From: Candidatus Cloacimonadota bacterium
Lineage (GTDB): Bacteria > Hydrothermota > E44-bin80
Direction of reading: 5' to 3'
DNA length: 16,819 nt
NCBI GenBank assembly: GCA_004375785.1
Contig: SOKM01000097.1
Location: forward strand, 1-16,819
The position numbers and the translations under genes are program-made. The notes beneath the pieces were generated by a model that ran no database searches, was not told the origin of the DNA, and worked only from the letters and a program-made list of their open reading frames with translations. Positions 6,477-14,898 of this stretch are shown here, one piece after another. Position 1 is the first letter of the stretch, and each line of letters starts with the position of its first letter.

Positions 6477-7760
6477 ATGGTTTTAACAATAATAGCAGGT
6501 TTGGTTCTTTTCACAATTATGGTGATAAGCCATGAATTTGGTCACTTCATCGCTGCAAAGATTACGGGTATCGGTGTCAAAAGGTTTTCTATTGGTTTAG
6601 GACCAAAACTATTTGGTTTTCGCTCAGGAGGAACGGAATATGTCCTATCCCTTGTCCCTCTGGGGGGATATGTAAAGATGAAGGGAATGGAGCCCGGTGA
6701 AATAAAAGGCGAGAAGGATGAATTCTTCTCAAAATCCATTCTCGTCCGTACATTCGTTGTCTTATCAGGACCATTCCTGAACCTGATTCTTGCTTTTATT
6801 ATCTATTTTTTCACTGTCCTCTCCTTTGGTGTTGATGTAATCCCAGGGACAAATATAGAATCAGTTAATGACAATCCATTATTAAACGAAAGAGTAAAAA
6901 AGGGAGATAATATAATCACTCTGAACAATAAAGATGTCAGGAACTGGTATGAAATTTCAAAAATTTTAGAAGATAAGCCTGATTCACTCAATTTTCTCAT
7001 CAAAAGAGATGACAGCCTTTTTACAATCAATATTCAATATAAGAAAGATGAGGGATTCCCTTTTGTCCCGATGATTGAACCCATTATTGGTATCATTGAA
7101 AAAAACAGCCCTGCGGACAATCTTGGACTAAAAAAAGGTGACAGGTTTCTCTCAATAAATGGTAAAGAGATTAAGAGTTTCGAGGATATGAGGATGGAGG
7201 TGAGTGTAAACCCTGAAAAAACATTGGAGATTGAGTGGAAAAGAAACGGAATGATAATGAAGGGCGAAGTGGTTCCTCGAAAACAAAAGATTCAGGAAAA
7301 TGGTAAAACCAAGGAAATTGGACTTCTTGGAGTCGTGGCTAAAACCGAAAAGCTACAATTCGGTTTCTTCGGTTCGTTCAAAGAAGGCTTTAGAAGAACA
7401 GTTGAGAGTATAAAATTAATTTTTTCAATAATTGTGATGTTATTCAGAAGACAAATCTCACCCAGAACACTCGGTGGACCCATCGCAATATTTCAACTTG
7501 CAGGTGAATCCGCTCGTTGGGGATTGGAGTTTTACCTCGGATTTATGGCTATTCTCTCCATTAACCTTTTTATCTTTAATCTCATTCCTTTTCCCCCTCT
7601 TGACGGAGGTCATATCCTTATTTTTGGAATAGAAAAGTTGATAAGAAAAAGACCAACCGAAAAACAGTATCAACTGATACAACAGATTGGTTTTGCAATC
7701 CTCCTTATTCTTGTTGCATTCATCTTCTACAACGACATAATGAGAATAAGAGGAAGATAA
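6477..7760 (+). CDS. rseP: RseP-family site-2 metalloprotease
   Basis: This is a membrane-embedded zinc protease that cuts substrates within the bilayer. In the best-known members it cleaves anti-sigma factors or remnant signal peptides. The zinc motif HEFGH is at residues 19-23 in the first membrane helix, and the third ligand is expected at Asp376 in LDGGH (375-379). Between them lie GGYVKMKG near 63-70, a membrane helix near 95-115, and two PDZ-like segments near 121-188 and 203-266. Two further helices follow. The 427-residue length fits the double-PDZ type. ATG 6477 is chosen because it places the first membrane helix correctly; the longer frame from 6372 would run through the palindromic element. 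No clear Shine-Dalgarno precedes it. Confidence 0.93.
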   Translation: MVLTIIAGLVLFTIMVISHEFGHFIAAKITGIGVKRFSIGLGPKLFGFRSGGTEYVLSLVPLGGYVKMKGMEPGEIKGEKDEFFSKSILVRTFVVLSGPFLNLILAFIIYFFTVLSFGVDVIPGTNIESVNDNPLLNERVKKGDNIITLNNKDVRNWYEISKILEDKPDSLNFLIKRDDSLFTINIQYKKDEGFPFVPMIEPIIGIIEKNSPADNLGLKKGDRFLSINGKEIKSFEDMRMEVSVNPEKTLEIEWKRNGMIMKGEVVPRKQKIQENGKTKEIGLLGVVAKTEKLQFGFFGSFKEGFRRTVESIKLIFSIIVMLFRRQISPRTLGGPIAIFQLAGESARWGLEFYLGFMAILSINLFIFNLIPFPPLDGGHILIFGIEKLIRKRPTEKQYQLIQQIGFAILLILVAFIFYNDIMRIRGR

Positions 7761-7794
7761 TTTTAGATTAAAATCCTTACAGGCTGTTCACTTT

Positions 7795-7819
7795 TTGAGC
7801 ATAACATTCTCAATTTTTT
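7795..7819 (+). terminator. Weak terminator or inverted repeat after rseP
   Basis: TTGAG (7795-7799) and CTCAA (7809-7813) form a 5-bp stem with a 9-nt loop, followed directly by six T residues. It lies about 35 bp after the rseP stop, which suits an intrinsic terminator for the upstream genes, but the stem has only two G-C pairs. It also lies about 90 bp upstream of the predicted sigma-54 start, so the inverted repeat could instead be an activator site. Confidence 0.4.
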
Positions 7820-7877
7820 AACATACCTTTATTTGTAACCTCTTCCATTAACACAACTTATAAAATTTTTGTCCTGC

Positions 7878-7893
7878 TGGCACAGAACTTGCT
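7878..7893 (+). promoter_or_regulatory. Sigma-54 (-24/-12) promoter
   Basis: TGGCAC (7878-7883) and TTGCT (7889-7893) are separated by exactly 5 nt, giving the 10-nt spacing between the invariant GG and GC that sigma-54 holoenzyme needs. Only the base after TGGCAC departs from the usual TGGCACG-N4-TTGCW pattern. Transcription would begin near 7904, leaving about 22 nt before the peptidase ATG, with a GAAGGAGG ribosome binding site at 7913-7920. Such promoters need an ATPase enhancer-binding protein; none is encoded in the window. Confidence 0.72.
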
Positions 7894-7925
7894 TTTTATC
7901 TTTACTAAAAAAGAAGGAGGTAAAG

Positions 7926-10900
7926 ATGAAAAGATTGGAAGGATTTATTTCAGCAGTATGTTTTCTTCTCACTGTTTCTCTTCTCTCAGCAGAAGGAATC
8001 TATACATTAAGATTTAACGAGAGTGAACTCACTTTTGGAAAAAGAAATGGTTTTGACATAATTGATGTGAACGGGTGTATTCCCTCCGGTGATGCAGGAA
8101 TGCCGCTTCTTCCTAAAAAGAGGATTGAAATCTTAATACCTTCTAATAAAAAATTTGTTGAAGTAAAAATCCTTAATAGGGTTCTCGTTCCTCTTGATGG
8201 AAACTTCAAACTATACCCGGCACAACCCCCTTTACCACTAAATATGGAGGTTATCGAAACCCAATTTGTAATTAACGAAGGAACTTATGCACTTTCGAAT
8301 CCTTTCCCTGAAAAATCTATTATATTAATAGAGGAAGAAAAGATTGCTGGAAACAGACTGGTAGCACTGAACATTACACCACTCGTCTATATCCCAAAAG
8401 AGAACAGGGTATTCCTTGTCAAAGAGGTCACCTTTGAACTTATACTAAATGAAAGTTATGAACCTATCATTCAACCACTGAAAAGAACCGTTTTTAGTCA
8501 GCATTTTGTAAATGAGACAATCGAAAGTAGAATTTTTAATAACGAAGAATTTGCTAATCGTATTTATAAAACTGAAATAGAGAGTTTCAATAACCATAAC
8601 CCTTCTGAAAAACTCACAAAACCCTCTTTTGAGGATTTACCCAAGGATTTTATTATTATAACCGATGATAATCTTTCTCAGGCTTTTGAACACCTTGCAG
8701 AAATCAAGAGAAGAAGGGGAATTATTACAACAATTGTCACAACAGATTGGATAAAAGACAATTATCAAGGAAGGGACCTTCCTGAAAGGATACGAAACTT
8801 CATTAAAGATGCATATATATATTGGGGCATTTCCTGGGTTCTTCTTGGTGGTGAAATAACTATTGTGCCAACCAGATTTGCAAATTTTAAAAGTTGGGAA
8901 TACTATGGTAAAGTTCCCACAGACCTTTACTATTCAGATCTGGATGGCGACTGGGATGCAGACGGCGACGGATTTTTTGCTGAATATGAAAATGGAAGCA
9001 ACATAGATAGTGTAGATGGAAACCCTGATATACTTGTTGGAAGGATTCCAGTAGAGACAATAGACGAGATAGATGAATATTTTCTGAAAGTTTATACATA
9101 TGAATTAACACCTGATATATCATATATATCAAAGGTTCTTTTTCTTGGAGCATCAATTTTTTCAAACGGAACCGATGGCTGGGGAGCATTAAAAAGCGAG
9201 TATATCATAGAGAACTATATTCCTTCCAATATAGAACCTTACAGGTTATATGCACCTCAGATTGATTCTCTGCATAATCCACCAAGATGGATAGGTGACG
9301 AGGTATTAAACAGCATAAACACAATTTCTAATATTAATCAGGGATACAATATCATCAATCACATTGACCATGGAGCAATTGATGCAATAGGGACGGGTAT
9401 TTATAACGGAGGAGGATGGTTTCGCAGGAATGATGCTGACGGCTTAACAAATTCAACAAAGCCCTCAATTCTCTGGACAATTTCCTGCAGTCCTAACGCT
9501 TATGATATGAACTCGGTGTCAGAACATTTTGTTAATTCTCGAGGTGGTCTCGCATTTATCGGAAACTCTAGGACGGGCTGGACAAGCCAGGCATTTCAGA
9601 ATTATGCTTTTTTCGAGTCAATATATTCTGATTCAATAACGAATCTTGGTGCTGCTTTTGCCACAACATTATACAATTCCCTTTACTACCGGATTTCAAT
9701 GAATCTTCTTGGTGACCCCTCTATCTTCATCTGGACTGCTCTTCCTTGTGAAATAGATGTTGACTATAAAAAGACACTTTTTATTCCAGTTGATTCTATT
9801 CTATTTTCAGTTTCAAGCAATGGGGAACCTTTAAAAAAAGCAAGGGTTGTTCTTACAAAAGAAGATGAAGGGATTAAAAGGATTGCAATTACTGATGATG
9901 AAGGGAATGCAAGTATTTACTTAAAATGCAAGAGTCCGGGTAAAATAAATATCTCTGTCTCAAGTATTAATTCTTTTCCATATTTTGACTCTGTGACCGT
10001 TTACCCATCACAAAAACCTTACCTTTCACTCGTCCAGGAGGAACACACCCTAAGGCCCGGGTCAAAAAGTAAGATGAGCATACTCGTGAAGAATACGGGT
10101 GAGAAAACTGCAGCGAGAGTGCAGGCAATAGTCAGTTCCTCTGACCCGTATGTTACAATACGTGATTCTCTTCTTAAACTTGGAGACATTCAACCTCTTG
10201 CTACAGTTTCAAGTAACTTTTTTACTATAAAAATAAGCGAAAATTGTCCTCCAAAAAGAAAAATTGAAATCAGCTGTGAAATCTTTGACAGAAACAATAA
10301 CAACTGGATTGATACACTTTTACTCCTTACAGGAGATGATTCGCTTTCATACAGAGGTCACAGCCCATTGGTCATAAATTCTGTATCTCCATTCGATAGT
10401 ACCTTCAAAACTATCTATATCCCATCAGTTAAAATAAAAAACAGCGGTGATTTTTCTGGCAAGGGTATCGATATCTATCTACGAACAAACGACAGCCTTG
10501 TCACTCTAACCGACTCTGTTGTCCATATCGATTCTATACCACCGCACACTGAGATTGAAAGTGACAATGGATTTTCATTCACTTCTTATTGTGGGCTTGG
10601 TGCCAGATTTACAATAGAGATAACGGATAATCTGGGGAATTGTTTCACCAAAAGTGTGGAATTTGATTCGCCTACAAAGGTCGATTCTGTAGATAGTGAA
10701 TCAAAACAAAAGAGTATCAAAATTGTATGGAAAAAATCTGACGATAATGACATACTGGGATATTACATCTATAGAGAAGAACACAACAACTGGATAAGAA
10801 TTACAGAAGAACCTATTACTTTCTTAAGTTATGAAGATTTTAATATTATTCAGGGTGAATTTTACACCTATAGTGTTGCTGCTGTTGATTCTTCCTTTAA

Positions 10901-12575
10901 TGAGAGTTCCTTTTCAGAACCAACAACGACATCTTCAAATCCTCCTCTACTTCCTGGTTGGCCCTGTTACATAGGTCCTGGTGGATACAGTGTCTATTCA
11001 GGAAAAAGATTTTATGACATGTCTTCACCCGCTTATGGAGATTTAAACGGAGATGGTACATATGAAATGGTCGTCGGTTCCAATGACGGTAACATATATG
11101 CCTTTAATTACGACGGAAATCCTTTAGATGGTTGGCCAAAAGATATAGGTTTCAGGATTGAAAACTCGCCTGCTCTTGCTGATTTAGATAATGATGGAAA
11201 GGATGAAATCATTATTGGGGGTGGGGCTTTCTTTGATTCAGTAACTATTTACATCTTTAGAGGAGATGGTTCTACATTCCTCCCGGGAAAATGGCCTAAA
11301 ACAGGCCTTGGTGAAGCATTCTCTTCTCCTGTTGTAGTTGACATTGATAGCGATGGCGACTTTGAGATTGGTATAGGGACACTCTACCATGTATACTTCT
11401 GGAACACAGATGGTACCATAGTTAATGGTTGGCCAGTTAATGTGATAAAGCCGGTGAGCATAGCAACTGCAGATATTGATGGTGACACAGAAATGGATGT
11501 TGTTGTAGCAACTTCAAATGGTCAAATCTATGTATTTAGCGAACATGGCAATCTAAAACCCGGCTGGCCGCAAGCACCAGGTGGAGCCATTTATTTCGGT
11601 TTAGCTCTTGCCGACTTAGACGAAGATGGTGAGGTAGAAATAATTGTTGGAACCAGCGCTAAAAAATTATTTGTTTATCTTCCTGATGGGACATTGAAAC
11701 AGGGATGGCCTATTGCTGTTGGAAATAGGATTGGTGGCATACCTGCCATTGGTGATGTAGATGGTGAAACAGGCTTAGAGATCGCTGTGTCAACCATCAC
11801 AAACCAGATTTATGTTTTCAAACATACGGGTGAGTTAATTTTCTCAAAAAATGAAGACCATCAAATAAGCAATTATTTCATATCACCCCTCCTTGTGGAT
11901 ATAAATAATGATGAGAAAAAGGACCTAATCGTCAGCACTATGGAAGGTAACCTCTATGCTTATGATTCTAATGGTAGCTATGTTTCAGGATTCCCCATCT
12001 TTTACGGAAACGGGTCATATTCTTCACCTGCTGTCGGAGATATAGATAGAAATGGCAGTTTAAATCTTATACTGAAAGGCAGTGATAAAAAGCTCTATGT
12101 ATGGGATATAAAAAATAGCCGTGTTCCCACCCAGGAAAGATGGTATAGACTCAGGGCAAACAACAGGAATACCTGTTTCTATAATGAAGAGATTCGCAAT
12201 TTAACGGCAAAACAGGAGAATGTTATAGGGAAGACAAAAAGGCTGTTTTTCAGTCATCCTTTTCCAAATCCTTTCACCTCTTCCACCACAATCCGCCTTA
12301 TCCTCCCCAGTGCACAAGAGCACAAGAGCACAGGAGCACAAGCAAAGAACATAGAGTTAAAAATCTATGATATTAGTGGGAGATTGGTTAAAGCCTTTTC
12401 ACTCCCTACTCCTTACTCCTTACTCCCTACTGAAGTAATGTGGGATGGAAAAACAACTAAAGGAAGAATAGTTTCATCAGGTGTCTATTTTGTGAAACTG
12501 TCTGTAACATCAGGAAAAGATAAACATACTTTCATAAAAAAGATAATAAAAATCTCAAGCAAAAGAATGTTTTAA
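7926..12575 (+). CDS. Secreted gingipain-like (C25) multidomain cysteine peptidase
   Basis: This is a 1549-residue exported protein. A signal peptide spans residues 1-22 (hydrophobic core FISAVCFLLTVSLL, likely cut after SLLSA). A C25-type propeptide follows, with GMPLLPKK at 58-65. The catalytic domain (about 240-605) has FIIITDD, LLGGEITIVPTR, DILVGRIP, the catalytic His482 in HIDHG and Cys521 in TISCSPN. Then come Ig/CARDB-like segments (about 608-910), an FnIII-like domain (916-1003) and eight FG-GAP-like repeats with Asp-rich loops (1010-1395), each led by a G-W-P-type motif in most copies. The end is a sorting-type domain: PNPF at 1447-1450, LKIYDISGRLVK at 1478-1489, VMWDGKT, SSGVYFVKL. 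It resembles the type IX secretion type A signal and FlgD-like Ig domains; which applies is open. Start ATG 7926 is fixed by GAAGGAGG and the promoter. The substrate is unknown. Confidence 0.9.
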   Translation: MKRLEGFISAVCFLLTVSLLSAEGIYTLRFNESELTFGKRNGFDIIDVNGCIPSGDAGMPLLPKKRIEILIPSNKKFVEVKILNRVLVPLDGNFKLYPAQPPLPLNMEVIETQFVINEGTYALSNPFPEKSIILIEEEKIAGNRLVALNITPLVYIPKENRVFLVKEVTFELILNESYEPIIQPLKRTVFSQHFVNETIESRIFNNEEFANRIYKTEIESFNNHNPSEKLTKPSFEDLPKDFIIITDDNLSQAFEHLAEIKRRRGIITTIVTTDWIKDNYQGRDLPERIRNFIKDAYIYWGISWVLLGGEITIVPTRFANFKSWEYYGKVPTDLYYSDLDGDWDADGDGFFAEYENGSNIDSVDGNPDILVGRIPVETIDEIDEYFLKVYTYELTPDISYISKVLFLGASIFSNGTDGWGALKSEYIIENYIPSNIEPYRLYAPQIDSLHNPPRWIGDEVLNSINTISNINQGYNIINHIDHGAIDAIGTGIYNGGGWFRRNDADGLTNSTKPSILWTISCSPNAYDMNSVSEHFVNSRGGLAFIGNSRTGWTSQAFQNYAFFESIYSDSITNLGAAFATTLYNSLYYRISMNLLGDPSIFIWTALPCEIDVDYKKTLFIPVDSILFSVSSNGEPLKKARVVLTKEDEGIKRIAITDDEGNASIYLKCKSPGKINISVSSINSFPYFDSVTVYPSQKPYLSLVQEEHTLRPGSKSKMSILVKNTGEKTAARVQAIVSSSDPYVTIRDSLLKLGDIQPLATVSSNFFTIKISENCPPKRKIEISCEIFDRNNNNWIDTLLLLTGDDSLSYRGHSPLVINSVSPFDSTFKTIYIPSVKIKNSGDFSGKGIDIYLRTNDSLVTLTDSVVHIDSIPPHTEIESDNGFSFTSYCGLGARFTIEITDNLGNCFTKSVEFDSPTKVDSVDSESKQKSIKIVWKKSDDNDILGYYIYREEHNNWIRITEEPITFLSYEDFNIIQGEFYTYSVAAVDSSFNESSFSEPTTTSSNPPLLPGWPCYIGPGGYSVYSGKRFYDMSSPAYGDLNGDGTYEMVVGSNDGNIYAFNYDGNPLDGWPKDIGFRIENSPALADLDNDGKDEIIIGGGAFFDSVTIYIFRGDGSTFLPGKWPKTGLGEAFSSPVVVDIDSDGDFEIGIGTLYHVYFWNTDGTIVNGWPVNVIKPVSIATADIDGDTEMDVVVATSNGQIYVFSEHGNLKPGWPQAPGGAIYFGLALADLDEDGEVEIIVGTSAKKLFVYLPDGTLKQGWPIAVGNRIGGIPAIGDVDGETGLEIAVSTITNQIYVFKHTGELIFSKNEDHQISNYFISPLLVDINNDEKKDLIVSTMEGNLYAYDSNGSYVSGFPIFYGNGSYSSPAVGDIDRNGSLNLILKGSDKKLYVWDIKNSRVPTQERWYRLRANNRNTCFYNEEIRNLTAKQENVIGKTKRLFFSHPFPNPFTSSTTIRLILPSAQEHKSTGAQAKNIELKIYDISGRLVKAFSLPTPYSLLPTEVMWDGKTTKGRIVSSGVYFVKLSVTSGKDKHTFIKKIIKISSKRMF
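12312..12343 (+). repeat. 8-bp tandem repeat inside the peptidase gene
   Basis: Four 8-bp units (GCACAAGA, GCACAAGA, GCACAGGA, GCACAAGC) lie in the coding region for the C-terminal domain and encode the loop SAQEHKSTGAQAK. Because 8 is not a multiple of 3, each copy is read in a different frame, and gain or loss of one unit would shift the frame before the sorting domain is complete. Confidence 0.85.
12402..12429 (+). repeat. 7-bp tandem repeat inside the peptidase gene
   Basis: Four 7-bp units (CTCCCTA, CTCCTTA, CTCCTTA, CTCCCTA) encode the loop LPTPYSLLPT between two strands of the C-terminal domain. The period is again not a multiple of 3, so a one-unit change would alter the last 50 or so residues. 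It matches the period and copy number of the non-coding repeat at 6309-6340. Confidence 0.85.
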
Positions 12576-12604
12576 AAGAGAAAACGATAAAAAAAGTTAA
12601 AAAT

Positions 12605-14458
12605 ATGAGACTAAAAGTGAAGTTAGGGTTTTTAACAATTATTCTTCTGCTATGGACTATTTGTGTTGTCACTTTATTGAACACTATAAGTGTGCGAGAA
12701 GTCTTTATTGATTTAGAAGGAAACGTTATCCCTGAAACAATTGCAATAAGCGAGATACAACACACAGCCTGTGAGATAAGAATGTGGACATTAACCTACA
12801 TCATAAGAGGTAATGTCGTAAGAGACGGCAAAACGATAAAAGAGTGGTTACAGGAACAATGGGCATACCTCGAAAAAGATGTAAGAAAACATTTTGAATG
12901 TGACTGCCATTTTGGTTCGGAGGAGAAGCGGGTTGATGAAAAAGTAGTAGATTTATCCCAGGAACTCATATCTATAAGTGCTGAAATTATTGACCTGAAG
13001 GACAAAGGTTCTGAAAATTACGAATTGTTTGAGATAGTTAGAAAAAGGTTTGGTTCTCATATATTTTACCCTCTAAGAAGGCTGCTTGACGAGCATACAG
13101 CAGCACACCTTGAAAAACTATCTGTGGCTGGAATAAACATTCACAGCAGATGCAATACCAACATTAGATATATCATAATAATGGGCATTCTATCTACACT
13201 CTTAGCCTTACTTATGGGATTAATAGTGGACAGATTCTTTGTGAAATACCTCACCTTGCACAGGGAAACAGAGGAAGAGATCAGAAAACTGAAAGTGTTC
13301 AACGAAGATATCATCCAGAATATGTTAGAAGGCGTCTTCGTAGAGGACATTAATGGTAACTTTACTTTCGTCAACCCAGCCGCTGCTGCTCTGTTAGGCT
13401 ACTCATCCGAAGAACTGGTGGGACAACATTGGACGCTTACCGTCCCATCAGATCAACAACCCATCGTTCAGTCAGCCAACGAACTGCGCAGACAGGGTAT
13501 ATCAAGCAGATATGAGCTGCAACTCCTCCGTAAGGACGGCTCAAGGGTTCCTATCCTGGTTAGTGCTACACCAAGGTTCGAAGATGGCTGTTTTGCCGGT
13601 GTTCTGTCGGTCTCCACAGATATTAGCGAAAGAAAACAGGTAGAGAAAGAGTTGAAACACTATGCTGACGAGTTAATGCAGAGCAACAAGGAAATAAAAC
13701 AGTTTGCTTACATAGTGTCTCATGACCTACGGACTCCACTGGTCAATCTTAAAGGTTTTTCCGGTGAACTTCGTTCCTCGTTAGAGGAGATCGATTCTGC
13801 GATCAAAGAAGCTCTGCCCCACATGGACGAGAAAAAACAACAGGTCGTGACCACAGCTTTGCGACAAGATGTGCCAGAAGCTCTTGACTTCATTGAATCA
13901 TCCGTCACCCGTATGGATAACTTTATAAACGCCATCTTAAAGTTATCTCGCTTTGGACATCGGCAGCTCACATTCGAGACAGTTGAAATGGACACTTTAG
14001 TGCAAACTGTTCTGAAATCCCTGGCTCACCAGATAGAGGAATATAAGATAAAGGTAACGGTAAGTGCATTACCAGAAATAGTTGCCGACCGAATATCAAT
14101 GGAACAAATTATGGGCAATCTTTTGGATAATGCTGTACTCTATCTCGATCCAAACCGACCCGGTAAGATTGAGGTCAGCGCTGTATGTACCAATAACGAA
14201 ACAATTTTCAAAATCAGTGATAATGGTCACGGGATTAGAAAAGCTGATATGAACAAGGTATTTGCACCGTTTCGCCGTGCCGGTCAGGAAGACGTTATCG
14301 GCGAGGGTATGGGATTGGCTTACGTAAAAACACTTGTCCACCGTCATGAAGGACGAATCTGGTGTGAATCTGAATATGGGGTAGGAACAACATTTACCTT
14401 TACTATTTCAAATCTACTAAAGAAAGGAGGTAGTTTATGTCCAAGGCATATGAAGTGA
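12605..14458 (+). CDS. Membrane sensor histidine kinase with PAS domain
   Basis: This 617-residue two-component kinase has a membrane helix at about 8-26 and an extracytoplasmic, mostly helical sensor at about 27-187. A second helix at 188-208, a PAS domain at about 232-340 (FVNPAAAALLGYSSEELVG, ending TDISERK) and the kinase core follow. His373 in SHDLRTP is the predicted phosphorylation site. The ATP-binding domain shows the N box around QIMGNLLDNA (501-510), SDNGHGI (538-544) and GEGMGLAYVKTL (567-578). The sensor has clustered Cys and His: C56, then HFECDCH (97-102), then H180 and C183. It starts 29 bp after the peptidase, with no terminator and only a weak ribosome binding site, so it is probably read from the same transcript. 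Its 3' end overlaps the receiver gene by 22 bp. The signal is unknown. Arginine codons shift from AGA/AGG in the sensor to mainly CGN in the core. Confidence 0.93.
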   Translation: MRLKVKLGFLTIILLLWTICVVTLLNTISVREVFIDLEGNVIPETIAISEIQHTACEIRMWTLTYIIRGNVVRDGKTIKEWLQEQWAYLEKDVRKHFECDCHFGSEEKRVDEKVVDLSQELISISAEIIDLKDKGSENYELFEIVRKRFGSHIFYPLRRLLDEHTAAHLEKLSVAGINIHSRCNTNIRYIIIMGILSTLLALLMGLIVDRFFVKYLTLHRETEEEIRKLKVFNEDIIQNMLEGVFVEDINGNFTFVNPAAAALLGYSSEELVGQHWTLTVPSDQQPIVQSANELRRQGISSRYELQLLRKDGSRVPILVSATPRFEDGCFAGVLSVSTDISERKQVEKELKHYADELMQSNKEIKQFAYIVSHDLRTPLVNLKGFSGELRSSLEEIDSAIKEALPHMDEKKQQVVTTALRQDVPEALDFIESSVTRMDNFINAILKLSRFGHRQLTFETVEMDTLVQTVLKSLAHQIEEYKIKVTVSALPEIVADRISMEQIMGNLLDNAVLYLDPNRPGKIEVSAVCTNNETIFKISDNGHGIRKADMNKVFAPFRRAGQEDVIGEGMGLAYVKTLVHRHEGRIWCESEYGVGTTFTFTISNLLKKGGSLCPRHMK

Positions 14459-14898
14459 CCATTCTCCTTGTGGAAGATGATCCAGGACATGCCCGTCTGA
14501 TCGTAAAGAACCTGCGTCGTTCAAACATTATGAACGACATCGTTAAAGTCAGCGATGGTCAGCAAGCGCTCGATTACTTATTCAGCAAAGGAAAATATGC
14601 GGGAGACAATCCACCCAATCCTTTGTTGGTGCTTCTCGACCTGAATCTGCCAGTACTTGACGGGTATCAGGTGCTTCAGAGTATGAAATCAGATGAGAGA
14701 ACAAGTTCCATTCCGGTAATAATCTTGACAACGACGGACGATACCCGTGAGGTCTCCAGATGTTACGAACTGGGGTGCAACATCTATATAACCAAGCCTG
14801 TGGACTATAAACAGTTCTCAGAGGCTATCCGCAAACTCGGGTTATTCCTGTCGATTGTCATGATACCAGAAGGAAGAAGGAGATATGTCCAAGTCTGA
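14437..14898 (+). CDS. Single-domain response regulator, Rcp1-like
   Basis: This 153-residue receiver has no output domain. ILLVEDDPGHARL at 9-21 supplies the acidic pocket, LLDLNLPVLDG at 66-76 contains the phospho-acceptor Asp68, TTT at 98-100 the switch Thr, and KP at 120-121 the conserved Lys. The opening VEDDPGHARLIVKNL and the DYLF stretch resemble the stand-alone receivers (Rcp1 type) paired with phytochrome-like kinases. The ATG overlaps the upstream kinase by 22 bp and has a full AAAGGAGGT site inside the kinase's final codons (from 14423), so strong independent initiation is likely. Its end overlaps the hybrid kinase by 14 bp. It probably shuttles phosphate between the two kinases or acts by protein contact. 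Confidence 0.92.
   Translation: MSKAYEVTILLVEDDPGHARLIVKNLRRSNIMNDIVKVSDGQQALDYLFSKGKYAGDNPPNPLLVLLDLNLPVLDGYQVLQSMKSDERTSSIPVIILTTTDDTREVSRCYELGCNIYITKPVDYKQFSEAIRKLGLFLSIVMIPEGRRRYVQV

Noticed and set aside
7869..7925. Peptidase start 19 codons upstream
   Set aside because: That segment contains the sigma-54 promoter and ribosome binding site and would put charged residues ahead of a normal signal peptide.
12576..12604. Separate promoter or terminator between peptidase and kinase
   Set aside because: The 29-bp gap is A-rich with no hairpin, no T-run after a stem, and no -35/-10 or -24/-12 pair.
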